NCBI GenBank assembly: GCA_038144195.1
Contig: JAYQNH010000002.1
Coordinates: 930,001-994,000 of the forward strand
Source of the DNA: VMDJ01 sp038144195
Lineage (GTDB): Bacteria > Pseudomonadota > Gammaproteobacteria > Chromatiales > Chromatiaceae
Length of the DNA: 64,000 nt
Direction of reading: 5' to 3'
This document shows positions 46,293-55,842 of this stretch, one piece after another. The position numbers were made by a program, and so were the translations under genes. The first letter of the stretch is position 1. Each line of letters opens with the position of its first letter. Below the pieces are notes generated by a model. It had not been told where the DNA came from. It saw only the letters and a list, made by a program, of their open reading frames with translations, and searched no databases.

Positions 46293-47675
46293 ATGAGTAA
46301 ACCTTTCGATCTTTTAATCGTTGGTGGCGGTATTTCAGGCACGGCATTGCTGTATCTAGCCTCGAAATACAGTGATATCAAGCATATTGGCATGTTGGAG
46401 AAGTACGCAGCATCGTCGCGTGTGAACTCACTCCATAGCAACAATTCACAGACCCTTCATTGTGGTGATATCGAGACCAATTACACCCTCGAGAAGGCTC
46501 AAAAGGTGAAGCGCGCGGCGCGAATGGTGGAGCGTTTTGCCACAGCGCAGCCCGATATTGATCATTTGATTTTCAAATATCCAAAGATGGTTTTGGGTGT
46601 AGGCGCGACAGAATGCCAGCGCCTACGTGAGCGATTTGAGGTGTTTTCACCGCATTTCCCAAATATGCGTTTGTTGGAGCTCAAGGATATTGCCCGAATT
46701 GAGCCAGCAGTAGCCTATTCAAAAGGCACGCTGCGTCAGGATGAGGTCGTGGCCTTGGGTTCTGAGGACGAATACACCGCAGTGAATTTTGAGGCTTTAT
46801 CTCGTTCTTTCATCCGTCAGGCGAAAAAAGCTGAAGGTAAAGAGGTGGAGGTGCACTATAACCAGCAAGTGGTAAAGATCGAAAAACAAGACGATGGCAT
46901 GTATCGCGTGACAACCGAAGATACGAGCTATCTGACGCGTACCTTAGTGGCTTGTGCTGGCGGACATAGCTTGCGAATGGCCCATCAAATGGGCTTTGGA
47001 CGTCACTTTTCGGTGTTGCCCGTCGCGGGAAGTTATTACTTCACCCCACAAGTGCTCAACGGCAAGGTGTACACCGTTCAAAACGATAAGCTTCCGTTTG
47101 CCGCCATCCACGGCGACCCCGATGTGATGGTGCCTGGTAAAACCCGTTGGGGACCAACGGCATTGGTATTGCCTGTACTCGAGCGTTACAACTGGCAGAC
47201 CATGAAAGACTTCTTCCGGGTGTTTAAGTTCGATATCAAGGTATGGAATGTGTTGTACGACCTGCTCAAGGTGACTGACATTCGTAACTACATGGCGAAG
47301 AATTTCTTATTTGAGATCCCTTTCTTACGAAAAAGCTTGTTCTTAAAAGATGCGCGCAAGATCGTGCCGGACATGGCTTACAAAGATCTGACCTTTGCGA
47401 GCAAAATTGGTGGTGTCCGTCCGCAGTTGATCGATAAGAACAACCGTAAATTGCTGATGGGTGAGTCAAAGATCAGTACCGGCGAGGGTTTGATCTTTAA
47501 CGTGACGCCATCGCCTGGTGCGACCACTTGTTTGGAAAATGCAGAAATCGATTTGCGCACCGTGGTGAAGCTATTGGGAGCAAACTTTGATGAAGAGGGC
47601 TTTGCTCGCGATTTGCTCGATGATGGTCCCACTAACGATGAAAACGCGACCTCGCGCATGCTTAACGCAAGTTAA
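46293..47675 (+). CDS. mqo: Malate:quinone oxidoreductase-family flavoprotein
   Basis: A 460-residue FAD protein that would oxidise malate to oxaloacetate and pass electrons to quinone. The N-terminal dinucleotide fold is LLIVGGGISGTALLYLAS. The Mqo signature NSLHSNNSQTLHCGDIETN follows. The central part has KMVLGVGATECQRLRERFE and GSYYFTPQVLNGKVYTVQND; the C terminus has IFNVTPSPGATTCLENAE. It is somewhat shorter than classic Mqo (about 500), matching a proteobacterial subgroup, so the substrate could be another 2-hydroxyacid. It ends at a strong terminator. Confidence 0.85.
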   Translation: MSKPFDLLIVGGGISGTALLYLASKYSDIKHIGMLEKYAASSRVNSLHSNNSQTLHCGDIETNYTLEKAQKVKRAARMVERFATAQPDIDHLIFKYPKMVLGVGATECQRLRERFEVFSPHFPNMRLLELKDIARIEPAVAYSKGTLRQDEVVALGSEDEYTAVNFEALSRSFIRQAKKAEGKEVEVHYNQQVVKIEKQDDGMYRVTTEDTSYLTRTLVACAGGHSLRMAHQMGFGRHFSVLPVAGSYYFTPQVLNGKVYTVQNDKLPFAAIHGDPDVMVPGKTRWGPTALVLPVLERYNWQTMKDFFRVFKFDIKVWNVLYDLLKVTDIRNYMAKNFLFEIPFLRKSLFLKDARKIVPDMAYKDLTFASKIGGVRPQLIDKNNRKLLMGESKISTGEGLIFNVTPSPGATTCLENAEIDLRTVVKLLGANFDEEGFARDLLDDGPTNDENATSRMLNAS

Positions 47676-47712
47676 CGTTTGACCAAGACTTTCTGGTCGC
47701 AATAAAAACTCA

Positions 47713-47749
47713 CCCGCGTAGCCTATGCTTTAGGCTTCGCGGGTTTTTT
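47713..47749 (+). terminator. Strong rho-independent terminator after the Mqo-like gene
   Basis: A 12-base stem CCCGCGTAGCCT / AGGCTTCGCGGG (one mismatch) with a small loop, followed by six T, 37 bases after the stop codon and 16 bases before the photolyase start. Confidence 0.88.
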
Positions 47750-47764
47750 ATTGGAACTTCCCTG

Positions 47765-49159
47765 ATGAGTAAGGCAATTTTTTGGTGTAGAAACGATCTT
47801 CGTTTACGCGATAACCCAGGGCTTAGCTATGCCTTACGTCATTATGATGAGGTTGCGGTTGTTTACATCGATGAGGCCGATCTTGCGTCACCCAGTGCCT
47901 CTGACTGGTGGCGTTTTGAGGCGCTGACGGACTTCGCTGAGCAGCTCGACGGAAAACTGATCTATCGATGCGGTAATGCCAAAGAGATACTGCCTAAATT
48001 GATGGGTGAGTTATCAGCCGATGCTGTTTATTGGAATCGTTGTTACGAGCCAAAAGTCATGGCGCGTGATAGTGAGCTCAAGCAGCTGTTGAAAGATGGA
48101 GGCATTACGGTAGCGAGTTTTCCGGGCAACTTATTAGTCGAGCCGTGGGAGGTGTTGAAGGGTGATGAAACGCCTTATCGCGTGTTTACACCTTTTTATA
48201 AAGCTGCGCTTAAGCATGGCTTTGCTGAACCGTATGAAAATGTGGATTCATCATCGTTAGGCAAGTTGATGGCTGCGGAGTCAGAATTGCATCAGGACAA
48301 AGCTAGAGTGCAACGACCATGGATGTCGATGTTGGCTGAGCACTGGTCTATTAGTACCCAATCGATGGATCAGCGCGTTGACGGGTTTTTAGCGCAAGCG
48401 ATTGAAGGCTATGGTGAATTACGTAATGTGCCTGCTGTTGATGGTTGTTCACGTCTATCACCGTATCTACATTTTGGACAAGTTAGTCCGCGCGAGATTG
48501 TTGCAAGGGCTGGCGCTAAACATCTAACCGGTTCGTTTATTCGTGAGTTGGCGTGGCGTGAGTTTTCACATTATGTGTTGTATCACTGGCCAACTACCGA
48601 AGAAGACAATATGGACTCGCGTTTCGATGTGATTCCATGGATCAATAATGTTGATCAAATTAAGGCATGGCAAAAGGGCTTAACCGGTATACCGATGGTT
48701 GATGCTGGTATGCGTGAGCTATGGCAGACAGGTTATATGCATAACCGTGTGCGAATGATCGTTGCATCATTACTCACCAAGCACATGATGGTTGATTGGC
48801 GTGAAGGCGCTAAATGGTTCATGGATACCTTGGTTGACGCTGACATCGCGCAGAATAGTTTAAGTTGGCAATGGACGGCAGGAAGCGGTGTCGATGCGGC
48901 GCCTTATTTCCGTATCTTTAATCCTGTCACACAAGGTGAGAAGTTTGATCCTAAAGGTGACTATGTGCGTCGCTGGGTACCTGAGTTAGCTGAGCTCCCT
49001 GATAAGTGGATTCATCAGCCATGGGCTGCTCCAGAAGAGATCTGCCGATTGGTGAAATTTGTGCCAGGTAAAGATTATCCCATGCCGATTGTTGATCTGA
49101 AGTCGGGGCGTGATCGTGCATTGAGCGTCTGGGAAACCATCAAGAGCGCTGCAGCTTAA
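47765..49159 (+). CDS. phrB: Deoxyribodipyrimidine photolyase
   Basis: A 464-residue CPD photolyase repairing UV dimers with blue light. The N-terminal antenna domain starts AIFWCRNDLRLRDNPGLSY. The FAD domain has SRLSPYLHFGQVSPREI, FIRELAWREFSHYVLYHWP, GIPMVDAGMRELWQTGYMHN and NSLSWQWTAGSGVDAAPYF (Trp electron chain). Length is typical. It starts 16 bases after a terminator with little room for its own promoter. It belongs to the light-response cluster running to 57905. Confidence 0.95.
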   Translation: MSKAIFWCRNDLRLRDNPGLSYALRHYDEVAVVYIDEADLASPSASDWWRFEALTDFAEQLDGKLIYRCGNAKEILPKLMGELSADAVYWNRCYEPKVMARDSELKQLLKDGGITVASFPGNLLVEPWEVLKGDETPYRVFTPFYKAALKHGFAEPYENVDSSSLGKLMAAESELHQDKARVQRPWMSMLAEHWSISTQSMDQRVDGFLAQAIEGYGELRNVPAVDGCSRLSPYLHFGQVSPREIVARAGAKHLTGSFIRELAWREFSHYVLYHWPTTEEDNMDSRFDVIPWINNVDQIKAWQKGLTGIPMVDAGMRELWQTGYMHNRVRMIVASLLTKHMMVDWREGAKWFMDTLVDADIAQNSLSWQWTAGSGVDAAPYFRIFNPVTQGEKFDPKGDYVRRWVPELAELPDKWIHQPWAAPEEICRLVKFVPGKDYPMPIVDLKSGRDRALSVWETIKSAAA

Positions 49160-49197
49160 ATCCTCAAGACAAATTCGCTCGATTCGCCTATAAAGAC

Positions 49198-50916
49198 ATG
49201 ATGAATCAGAAGACCTTTGATTACATTATTGTCGGTGCGGGTACGGCCGGCTGTTTGCTTGCTAATCGTTTAAGTATGAACCCCGATAAGTCGGTGTTGC
49301 TGATTGAAGCGGGCGGAAAGGATAACTACCACTGGATTCATATACCGGTCGGCTATCTCTACTGCATTGGTAATCAACGTACTGATTGGATGTATCAAAC
49401 CGAACCTGATGAGGGTTTGAATGGTCGGCAATTGCGTTATCCACGCGGCAAGGTGCTCGGCGGTTGTTCGAGTATTAATGCGATGTTGTATCTGCGTGGT
49501 CAATCCCGTGATTATGAGCACTGGGCAGAAGTGACCGGTGACGAGCAATGGCGTTGGTCAAACGTCGAAGATTACTTCACCGCACACGAAGACCATCATT
49601 CAGGTGTTAAAGCGCATCATGCGAGTAAGGCGGCCGGCACAGATTTTCTCCGTGATGATTCCAGTCGTTATGCGCAGTTGTTTAAGCAGCATAAAGCGGG
49701 TGGTGAATGGCGAGTGGAGCGCCAGCGATTACGTTGGGATATTTTGGATGCCTTTGCTGAAGCGGCAAATCAAGCTGACATCCCCAAGGTAGATGATTTC
49801 AATACAGGTAATAACGAAGGTGTTTCATTCTTCGAAGTGAACCAACGTAAAGGATGGAGATGGAATACCAGTAAAGCCTTCTTGCGTGAGATACAAGGTA
49901 AGCGTGCGAACCTCACGGTGATGACAAACACGCAAGTGAAAAAGCTCATCTTGCAAAAAAATGATGATGCTTTGTATTGCTCCGGCCTGTTTGTTGAGAC
50001 AACTGACGGTGAGATGCGGCTCACGGCAAATGATTCGGTGATTCTCAGTGCGGGTGCAGTGGGTTCTCCGCAGATCCTTGAGTTATCTGGTCTGGGTCAA
50101 GCGGAACGATTACGTGCATTGGATATACCGGTGGTTGCCGATCTGCCGGGTGTGGGTGAGGGCTTGCAAGATCACCTACAGATTCGGTCTGTATATAAAG
50201 TGCATAACGTTAAAACACTCAACACGATTGCAAATAGTTGGCTAGGAAAAATATCCATTGCGATGGAGTATGCTTTCAAGCGCAGTGGGCCGATGAGTAT
50301 GGCGCCATCGCAGCTAGGTGCCTTTACGCGCAGTAGTGATGATTATCAGTGGCCGAATATTGAGTACCATGTGCAGCCGTTAAGCTTAGATGCCTTTGGT
50401 GAGCCTTTGCATCCATACCCTGCGATTACAGCCAGTGTATGTAATCTCAATCCAAGTAGCCGTGGTCATGTGCATATCGATCAGCCGGATCATCGTCAAT
50501 CGCCAAAAATTGTGACCAATTACCTCAGTACAGATGAAGACCGAAAGGTCGCCGCAGATTCATTGCGTGTTACGCGTAAGATTGTTGAACAACCTGCGTT
50601 GTCACCCTATCAGCCGGAAGAGTTGAAGCCGGGTCTGCAATATCAAACCGATAAGGAGCTTGCACGTGTGGCGGGTGATATCGGTACTACGATTTTCCAC
50701 CCTGTTGGTACAGCGAGTATGGGACGCGTTGATGATTCCCACGCCGTTACGGACTCACGTCTTCGCGTGCGTGATGGTCAGGGTGGGGTGATTAAAGGGC
50801 TTCGATTAGTTGATGCGAGTGTGATGCCGACAATCACCAGCGGAAACACAAATAGTCCCACGCTGATGATTGCCGAAAAGGCTGCGCAGTGGATTGCGCA
50901 AGAGGATTGGAGTTAA
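49198..50916 (+). CDS. GMC-family FAD oxidoreductase (choline/alcohol dehydrogenase-like)
   Basis: A 572-residue flavoprotein. The ADP-binding motif is DYIIVGAGTAGCLLANRLS; GMC signature 1 is PRGKVLGGCSSINAMLYLRG and signature 2 is SAGAVGSPQILELSGLG. The active-site His and Asn lie in TTIFHPVGTASMGR and TSGNTNSPTLMIAEKA. It is related to choline dehydrogenase BetA, but no betaine genes are adjacent; the true substrate is unknown. A similar gene accompanies photolyase in other light-stress clusters. Its stop overlaps the convergent merR gene by four bases. Confidence 0.88.
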   Translation: MMNQKTFDYIIVGAGTAGCLLANRLSMNPDKSVLLIEAGGKDNYHWIHIPVGYLYCIGNQRTDWMYQTEPDEGLNGRQLRYPRGKVLGGCSSINAMLYLRGQSRDYEHWAEVTGDEQWRWSNVEDYFTAHEDHHSGVKAHHASKAAGTDFLRDDSSRYAQLFKQHKAGGEWRVERQRLRWDILDAFAEAANQADIPKVDDFNTGNNEGVSFFEVNQRKGWRWNTSKAFLREIQGKRANLTVMTNTQVKKLILQKNDDALYCSGLFVETTDGEMRLTANDSVILSAGAVGSPQILELSGLGQAERLRALDIPVVADLPGVGEGLQDHLQIRSVYKVHNVKTLNTIANSWLGKISIAMEYAFKRSGPMSMAPSQLGAFTRSSDDYQWPNIEYHVQPLSLDAFGEPLHPYPAITASVCNLNPSSRGHVHIDQPDHRQSPKIVTNYLSTDEDRKVAADSLRVTRKIVEQPALSPYQPEELKPGLQYQTDKELARVAGDIGTTIFHPVGTASMGRVDDSHAVTDSRLRVRDGQGGVIKGLRLVDASVMPTITSGNTNSPTLMIAEKAAQWIAQEDWS

Positions 50917-51884
50917 ACCAATTTATTGGTGTCGATGTTCTCGACCTCGGCCAGTTTTTCTAGCGCCACTTCCATTAACCAACGTGCTTTCGCCGTCATG
51001 ATGTGCAAGTAGCTGTGTAGTGCCGCATCTTGAGGTGAATCATTTTCACACTCTGTGCTGTATTGCTCAAAAGCCACCAAGGTTTCGATGATGGATGACA
51101 GGTGATGAGGGCACTCGCACTTCAAGGCCGAGGTCATCTGCGACAACTTAGCTAGCTGTTGCGAACTGAACTGACGTTTAGGTGCAGGCTCTGTTAATAC
51201 AGTATCGGGTTGGAACACAGAAGGTGACCAGTCGACCTGATGTGGCATGTTGCCAGCACACATCTGCCAGATGTGATCGATAGAAACAGGTGCACGTTCG
51301 GTAGTGATCTGTAAGCGCTTCATCTGGCGCAAGATGATTGATGGTGCAAACGCGTAAATAACGATGATGTTGTCGTAACGTTTTTGCAATGTTTCATCTT
51401 GCAGCTTTTTAACGATAGTGCGATCCAAGAACGGGAATTCAATCACTAGCGTTTGGCAGCAGGTGTCGTCCTCCATGAATGAATCAAGATCGGTATAGGT
51501 GCCGGCAAGCTCTAAACCTTCTGGCATTTGAGCAGTATTGTTGGCGCGTACAGTGATTGCTTGACCAACGATACAGACATCGTGTCGACCACTACCGATC
51601 TCTGGTAAGTTGTGAGGGCGGGCGCGTGACAAGCGATCGTTGAGTTCGCGTGTTTCAAGATTAGCCACCGTACTAATAGCATGGCCTTGATCCACGAGAG
51701 CTTTAATCATAGTGAGTCGATTGACATCCGCTTGGCTGTACAAACGACCACCTTTCTCGGTGCGTTGTGGGTCAACTAAATGATAGCGGCGCTCCCAAAT
51801 ACGCAATGTGTCAGCAGGGATGCCGGTGAGGCGCGAAACAGCGCCGATGCGGTAGACGTTATCCATAAGTACAGAGTTTGTCAT
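50913..51884 (-). CDS. MerR-family regulator, LitR/CarH-like but without a B12 motif
   Basis: A 323-residue regulator. The N-terminal MerR winged helix reads YRIGAVSRLTGIPADTLRIW and RRYHLVDPQRTEKGGRLYS. The long C-terminal domain (about 85-320) resembles the position of the cobalamin-binding domain of LitR/CarH light receptors, but lacks the DxHxxG motif and the upstream ExxxH His. It may therefore be a non-B12 class that needs another photosensor or senses a different signal. GAGG is 9 bases before the ATG. It is the last gene of a minus-strand operon and next to photolyase, pointing to control of this cluster. Confidence 0.85.
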   Translation of the reverse strand: MTNSVLMDNVYRIGAVSRLTGIPADTLRIWERRYHLVDPQRTEKGGRLYSQADVNRLTMIKALVDQGHAISTVANLETRELNDRLSRARPHNLPEIGSGRHDVCIVGQAITVRANNTAQMPEGLELAGTYTDLDSFMEDDTCCQTLVIEFPFLDRTIVKKLQDETLQKRYDNIIVIYAFAPSIILRQMKRLQITTERAPVSIDHIWQMCAGNMPHQVDWSPSVFQPDTVLTEPAPKRQFSSQQLAKLSQMTSALKCECPHHLSSIIETLVAFEQYSTECENDSPQDAALHSYLHIMTAKARWLMEVALEKLAEVENIDTNKLV

Positions 51885-51908
51885 AGTTTTGTACCTCGAT
51901 CCTAAACG

Positions 51909-52361
51909 TTATTGAGAGAGTTGCTCTGATTTGATTTGTGCAGCTTTGTCAGCGCACAAACGGTTTAAAAGCCAACGAGTTGGCGCTTTTGTTGGTTTCA
52001 CCTCGGCGAATAAGCGACTCGCGCTATCCCAATAGTCGATGTGCTCATCAATCAACTGGGTGTCGCCAAGATGAATCTGGGTCATGCCATCGATCACCAG
52101 TGATTTATTGGTGTCTGGTTGAAAGTCCCAACGTAAATAGTGGTACTGATCGCTTTGGGCATGATCAATGATGGTAAATTTCGTGCGAGGAAAGTTATCC
52201 ATCATGTGAGTAAAGATGTGTTTGATTGCATTAACGCCGCGCACATAATTGAACGGGTCGCGAAACAGAGCGTTAGCGTCAAACATTTGATCGAACTGCT
52301 CGATACCTCCACGAGTGACGTTTTCGCAAAAGGCTTTGTATTTGTTAAGCGCTTCACTCAT
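51909..52361 (-). CDS. SnoaL/NTF2-like protein
   Basis: A 150-residue cone-fold protein: FCENVTRGGIEQFDQMFDAN, FRDPFNYVRGVNAIKHIFTHM, and LRWDFQPDTNKSLVIDGMTQ. It has the family's pocket Asp/His but no assigned reaction. Members next to photolyase, SDR and Cfa genes are conserved in light-response clusters. The start overlaps the upstream SDR stop by 8 bases, indicating one operon. Confidence 0.83.
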   Translation of the reverse strand: MSEALNKYKAFCENVTRGGIEQFDQMFDANALFRDPFNYVRGVNAIKHIFTHMMDNFPRTKFTIIDHAQSDQYHYLRWDFQPDTNKSLVIDGMTQIHLGDTQLIDEHIDYWDSASRLFAEVKPTKAPTRWLLNRLCADKAAQIKSEQLSQ

Positions 52362-53100
52362 GACGTAACACCTTGCGCTTAATTACGCCGAAAAAGAGCT
52401 GGTCAGGCAGCATGCGAAGCAAGCGCAATGGCCAAGTGAGTGCGCGTGGAAAGTTGATGTCGAAACGTTTGCTATTCAGTAAGCCATCAAGAATTTCTTT
52501 GGCCGCCTCTTCTGGTTCTAACAAGAAGGGCATTTCAAAATCGTTACGATCCGTTAAACGGGTTTTAACGAAACCTGGGTTTACGACACGAATATCGATA
52601 CCCATCTCAGCGAGTTCAGGTTTTAACGACTCTGCGAGATTCACCAATGCAGCTTTAGGTGCACTATAAGCGCCGCCATTCGGTAAGCCACGGTAGCTAG
52701 AAGCGCTAGCGTTGAGTGCAATGGTGCCGCCATGACCTTTCATCAAAGGAATGACGTTCTCGAGCAAGTAGCAAGCAGACAAGTAATTGGTTTTGTTTAA
52801 ACGTTCGCATAACTCGGCATTAAAGCGAGACGCTGGCATTTGTTCGTAATCACCCACATTAAAGATGATCAAATCAGGACGCTGATGCTGGAAGACAAAC
52901 TGTGTTGCGTTATTCACGGCATCACGGTCAGTGGCATCACAAGGAATGCACTGTGCTTCAACTTCTTCGCAAAAAGGATGCAAGGTTTGAGGTGTACGAG
53001 CACTTAATGCGAGTGACCAACCGGCTTTATGCAGTTGCTTGCTTAGCGCGCGGCCAATGCCTTGGCTTGCACCAAATACCCATGCGTGACCCGCTTTCAT
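52354..53100 (-). CDS. Short-chain dehydrogenase/reductase
   Basis: A 248-residue NAD(P)-dependent oxidoreductase. The cofactor loop is WVFGASQGIGRALSKQLHKAG; the catalytic Ser is in ALNASASSYRGLPNGG, with YSAPKAALVNLAES supplying Tyr and Lys. FNVGDYEQM replaces the usual NNAG. The substrate is unknown. It sits between SnoaL and glutathione-peroxidase-like genes, sharing a one-base overlap with the latter. Confidence 0.9.
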   Translation of the reverse strand: MKAGHAWVFGASQGIGRALSKQLHKAGWSLALSARTPQTLHPFCEEVEAQCIPCDATDRDAVNNATQFVFQHQRPDLIIFNVGDYEQMPASRFNAELCERLNKTNYLSACYLLENVIPLMKGHGGTIALNASASSYRGLPNGGAYSAPKAALVNLAESLKPELAEMGIDIRVVNPGFVKTRLTDRNDFEMPFLLEPEEAAKEILDGLLNSKRFDINFPRALTWPLRLLRMLPDQLFFGVIKRKVLRHE

Positions 53101-53645
53101 TAAAGGGCTGCCTCCACTGCATTGCGTAACTTCTTACTGTCACCCGATGTCCAGCTGAGGTAGCTGTCGATGACTTTGCCATCACGACCAATCAGATATT
53201 TGTGGAAGTTCCACTTGGGTGTGCTGTTCGCTTCTTTGGCGAGCTGCTTATAAAAAGGATGTGCATCTTTTCCTTTGACCTTGATCTTTTCGAACATGGG
53301 AAAGGTGACGCCATAGTTCACTTGGCAAAAGCTCGCAATTTTGTCGGCGTTGTTAAATTCCTGACCGCCGAAATCGCCAGAAGGGAAGCCAAGCACTTCA
53401 AAGCCTTGGTCTTTTTGTCTTTGTAAAGCTTCTCGAGAGACTCGAATTGCGGGGTAAAGCCGCACTGGCTCGCGGTATTCACAACCAAAAAGTACCTTTC
53501 CCTCGTACTGGCTTAGCTCCACGGCCTCAGAGTTGCCCAAAGGCTTGATGCTGTGTCCAAGAACGTATTGTTCATCTTGTCCAAGTACTGTCTGGCTCAT
53601 GAGTGCCCCAATGAGTAATAACCCTGCTTTTATTTGTATTTTCAT
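53100..53645 (-). CDS. Exported glutathione peroxidase with active-site segment read out of frame
   Basis: A GPx/BtuE-family peroxidase of about 181 residues with a signal peptide (KAGLLLIGALMSQTVLG); ATG 53645 is chosen over 53660. As written the frame is open, but residues between EGKVL and KDQGFEV are foreign. In the +1 frame the same bases encode LVVNTASQCGFTPQFESLEK, the exact GPx catalytic-Cys segment. One extra T in the TTTTT run (about 53492) and one missing A in the AAAAA run (about 53418) cause this. The rest, FPSGDFGGQEFNNADKIASF and WNFHKYLIGRDGKV (catalytic Trp and Asn), is normal. It heads the minus-strand operon. Confidence 0.85.
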   Translation of the reverse strand: MKIQIKAGLLLIGALMSQTVLGQDEQYVLGHSIKPLGNSEAVELSQYEGKVLFGCEYREPVRLYPAIRVSREALQRQKDQGFEVLGFPSGDFGGQEFNNADKIASFCQVNYGVTFPMFEKIKVKGKDAHPFYKQLAKEANSTPKWNFHKYLIGRDGKVIDSYLSWTSGDSKKLRNAVEAAL

Positions 53646-53654
53646 ATCGAAAAC

Positions 53655-53693
53655 TTGCATGTGTTAAAAGTTTGTACGAATATAGTGGTACAA
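53655..53693. promoter_or_regulatory. Divergent promoter with palindromic operator TTGTAC-N10-GTACAA
   Basis: Between the divergent GPx and FAD-oxidase operons. A perfect inverted repeat TTGTAC (53672-53677) and GTACAA (53688-53693) spans a possible plus-strand -10 TATAGT (53681-53686). TTGCAT at 53655-53660 is a possible -35 with a 20-base spacer, long as at MerR-type promoters. On the minus strand TTGAAC-N20-TATATT gives the mirror arrangement. TGTAC half-sites resemble operators reported for LitR/PplR regulators. Binding by the local MerR protein is inferred. Confidence 0.55.
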
Positions 53694-53748
53694 GATTTCA
53701 AAAAGTTCAACCTTTGTTTAGCTTTTTTATTTGAACAACGCAGAAAAA

Positions 53749-55091
53749 ATGAACAAAAAAGACGTCCTCATTATTGGTGGTGGAGTAAGCGGGCTCTCGG
53801 CTGCCTGGTTTTTGAAGGATTCGGCCAACGTCACCTTGGTCGAGTCAGATGCGCGTTTAGGCGGTCATGCGCACACTGTTAATCACTGTGAAGCTGGTCG
53901 TGAGGTTGCTGTGGACACCGGATACATGGTGTTTAACCGACCTAATTATCCGTTGTTGAGCAAATGGTTTGAAGACCTGGGTGTTGAAACTTATCCAACA
54001 GACATGTCGTTCTCGGTATCGATGCGTCCAAACGGTGTGGAATATAACGGTAGCGACCTGAACGGTTTGTTTGCCCAACGCCTCAATCTGGTTAGACCTC
54101 GTTTTCATCGCATGATTCGCGACATTCTGCGTTTCAATAAAACGGCGACAAATGATTTACAAAATGACGCAATCCGTCCGAGCAAACCTTGGCTGACTAT
54201 TTAGAGATGCATCGCTTCTCTAAAGAATTACGTCAGCACTATTTACTTCCGATGGCTGCGGCTATTTGGTCGTCACCCGTTGAGGCGGTGGCGCATTTCT
54301 CAGCTCGCTCGCTGATTCGTTTTTTTGACAACCACGGATTGATGCAACTGAAAGACCGTCCCAAGTGGGAAACGGTGGTTAACGGCTCGCAAAGTTATGT
54401 CAAAAAAGTGGCGGAACAATTAGGCGAGCGAGTACTGCTCGGAGATCCCGCAGTTGCCGCTGTTCGCGAAGGAAAACAATGGTGTGTCGAGTTAGCGTCA
54501 GGTAAGCAACTTCGCGCTGACGAGTTGGTAATGGCTTGTCATTCCGATCAAGCGAGTCGACTAGTTAAATCGCAAAGTCCAGCGCAACGTTTGGTGCTCA
54601 ATAGCGTGCGTTATCAAACCAATATCGCTGTATTGCACAACGATGAAGCATTGATGCCAAAGCGTAAAGCAGCCTGGAGCTCTTGGAATTATTTGGGTGA
54701 ACAGCAAGATGGAGCTGACCCAAGTGTTAGCGTTACCTATTGGATGAATTCGCTGCAGAATCTAAACACAGGTACTAACTACTTTGTCACCTTAAACCCT
54801 GTGCTTGAGCCGGAGAAAAACAAGGTCGTACAGCGCATTGAATATGCACATCCTGTTTTTGATGGTGACAGTGAGGTGCGATTGAAGTCACTGCCATTGG
54901 TGCAAGGTGAAAATCATTTATGGTTTGCCGGTGCATGGACAGGGTATGGCTTCCATGAAGATGGCATGCGTTCGGGTGTTGAAGTTGCGCATGCGATTTC
55001 TGGTGGAAAGGTGCTGGATAAAGCATGGCTCGATGCATTGATTGCATCGCGTGATTTGATTGAGCAAAAAAAGGATAAGGCGGCTGCATGA
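53749..55091 (+). pseudogene. FAD-dependent amine-oxidase-like protein, one frameshift
   Basis: About 448 residues after repair. The N terminus has a dinucleotide fold (DVLIIGGGVSGLSAAWFL) and GHAHTVNHCEAGREVAVDTG, typical of the NAD(P)-binding Rossmann/FAD group found beside cfa and DUF1365. The frame breaks near 54170; adding one base turns the end of the first piece into EQTLADYLEMHRFSKELRQ. The second piece ends with WFAGAWTGYGFHEDGMRSG, the FAD-binding C-terminal motif. It overlaps the next gene by four bases (ATGA). In related clusters this protein is thought to act on the fatty-acid chains modified by the Cfa-like enzyme; that is inference. Confidence 0.87.
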
Positions 55092-55842
55092 TCAAGCAGT
55101 GCCTTTATCCCTGTTCAGTGATGCATCGTCGCTATGGTGTTCTTGGTTATCGTTTTAATTACGATATTTTCACTGCCTTATTTGATATTGATGCATTAGA
55201 AGAAACCGGTCAAAAAACTCGTTGGTTTTCACTTAATGTTGGAATTTGATTAGCCTGAGAGCTAAAGATCATTTGCCAGCGGGAGAGCAAGATTTCCGCG
55301 GATGGATTGAACGTTGCTTGGTTAACAAGGGTATTCAACAAGTGCCGCATAAGATTTTCTTGCTAGCGATGCCACGAGTGCTGGGCTTTGTGTTCAATCC
55401 ATTGAGTGTTTGGTTCTGTCTTGATGAGAAAGACCAGCCAATCGCTATTTTGTGTGAAGTGCGTAATACCTTTGGTGAAAAGCATGTCTATTTGTTAGAC
55501 GCGGATCAGCAATGGCCTGTGCGGTCTCGTAGTGAAAAGGTATTCCATGTTTCTCCCTTTATGGATCTTCAAGGTGATTATGCCTTCTCTTTCCATGCGC
55601 CTAATGAGCAATTGCGCCTGAGTATTTTGCTCAATGATCAACAGTTGCCTAAGTTAAGTGCAACGCAGACAGGGAGTGCAGTCGAATTCTCCGATCGTCA
55701 AATCCTTAAACAAGTTATCCGGTTTCCATTTTTAACGGCAAAAGTGCTTGGCGCCATTCATTGGCATGCCTTGAAGCTTTGGCTAAAGGGTGCGCGTTTT
55801 CATCGCAAACCTGAACCCCCAATGATTGAGGTATCTAAATGA
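55088..55842 (+). pseudogene. DUF1365 family protein, one frameshift
   Basis: About 251 residues after repair. The start at 55088 overlaps the FAD-protein stop. The first piece (CLYPCSVMHRRYGVLGYRFN, the family's opening His/Arg motif) ends at 55249. The rest, ISLRAKDHLPAGEQDFRGWI, then RVLGFVFNPLSVWFCLDEKD, continues one base off to 55842. One base is missing near 55240. DUF1365 proteins almost always neighbour a Cfa-like methyltransferase and this FAD protein, but their reaction is not established. The stop overlaps the cfa start (ATGA). Confidence 0.88.
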
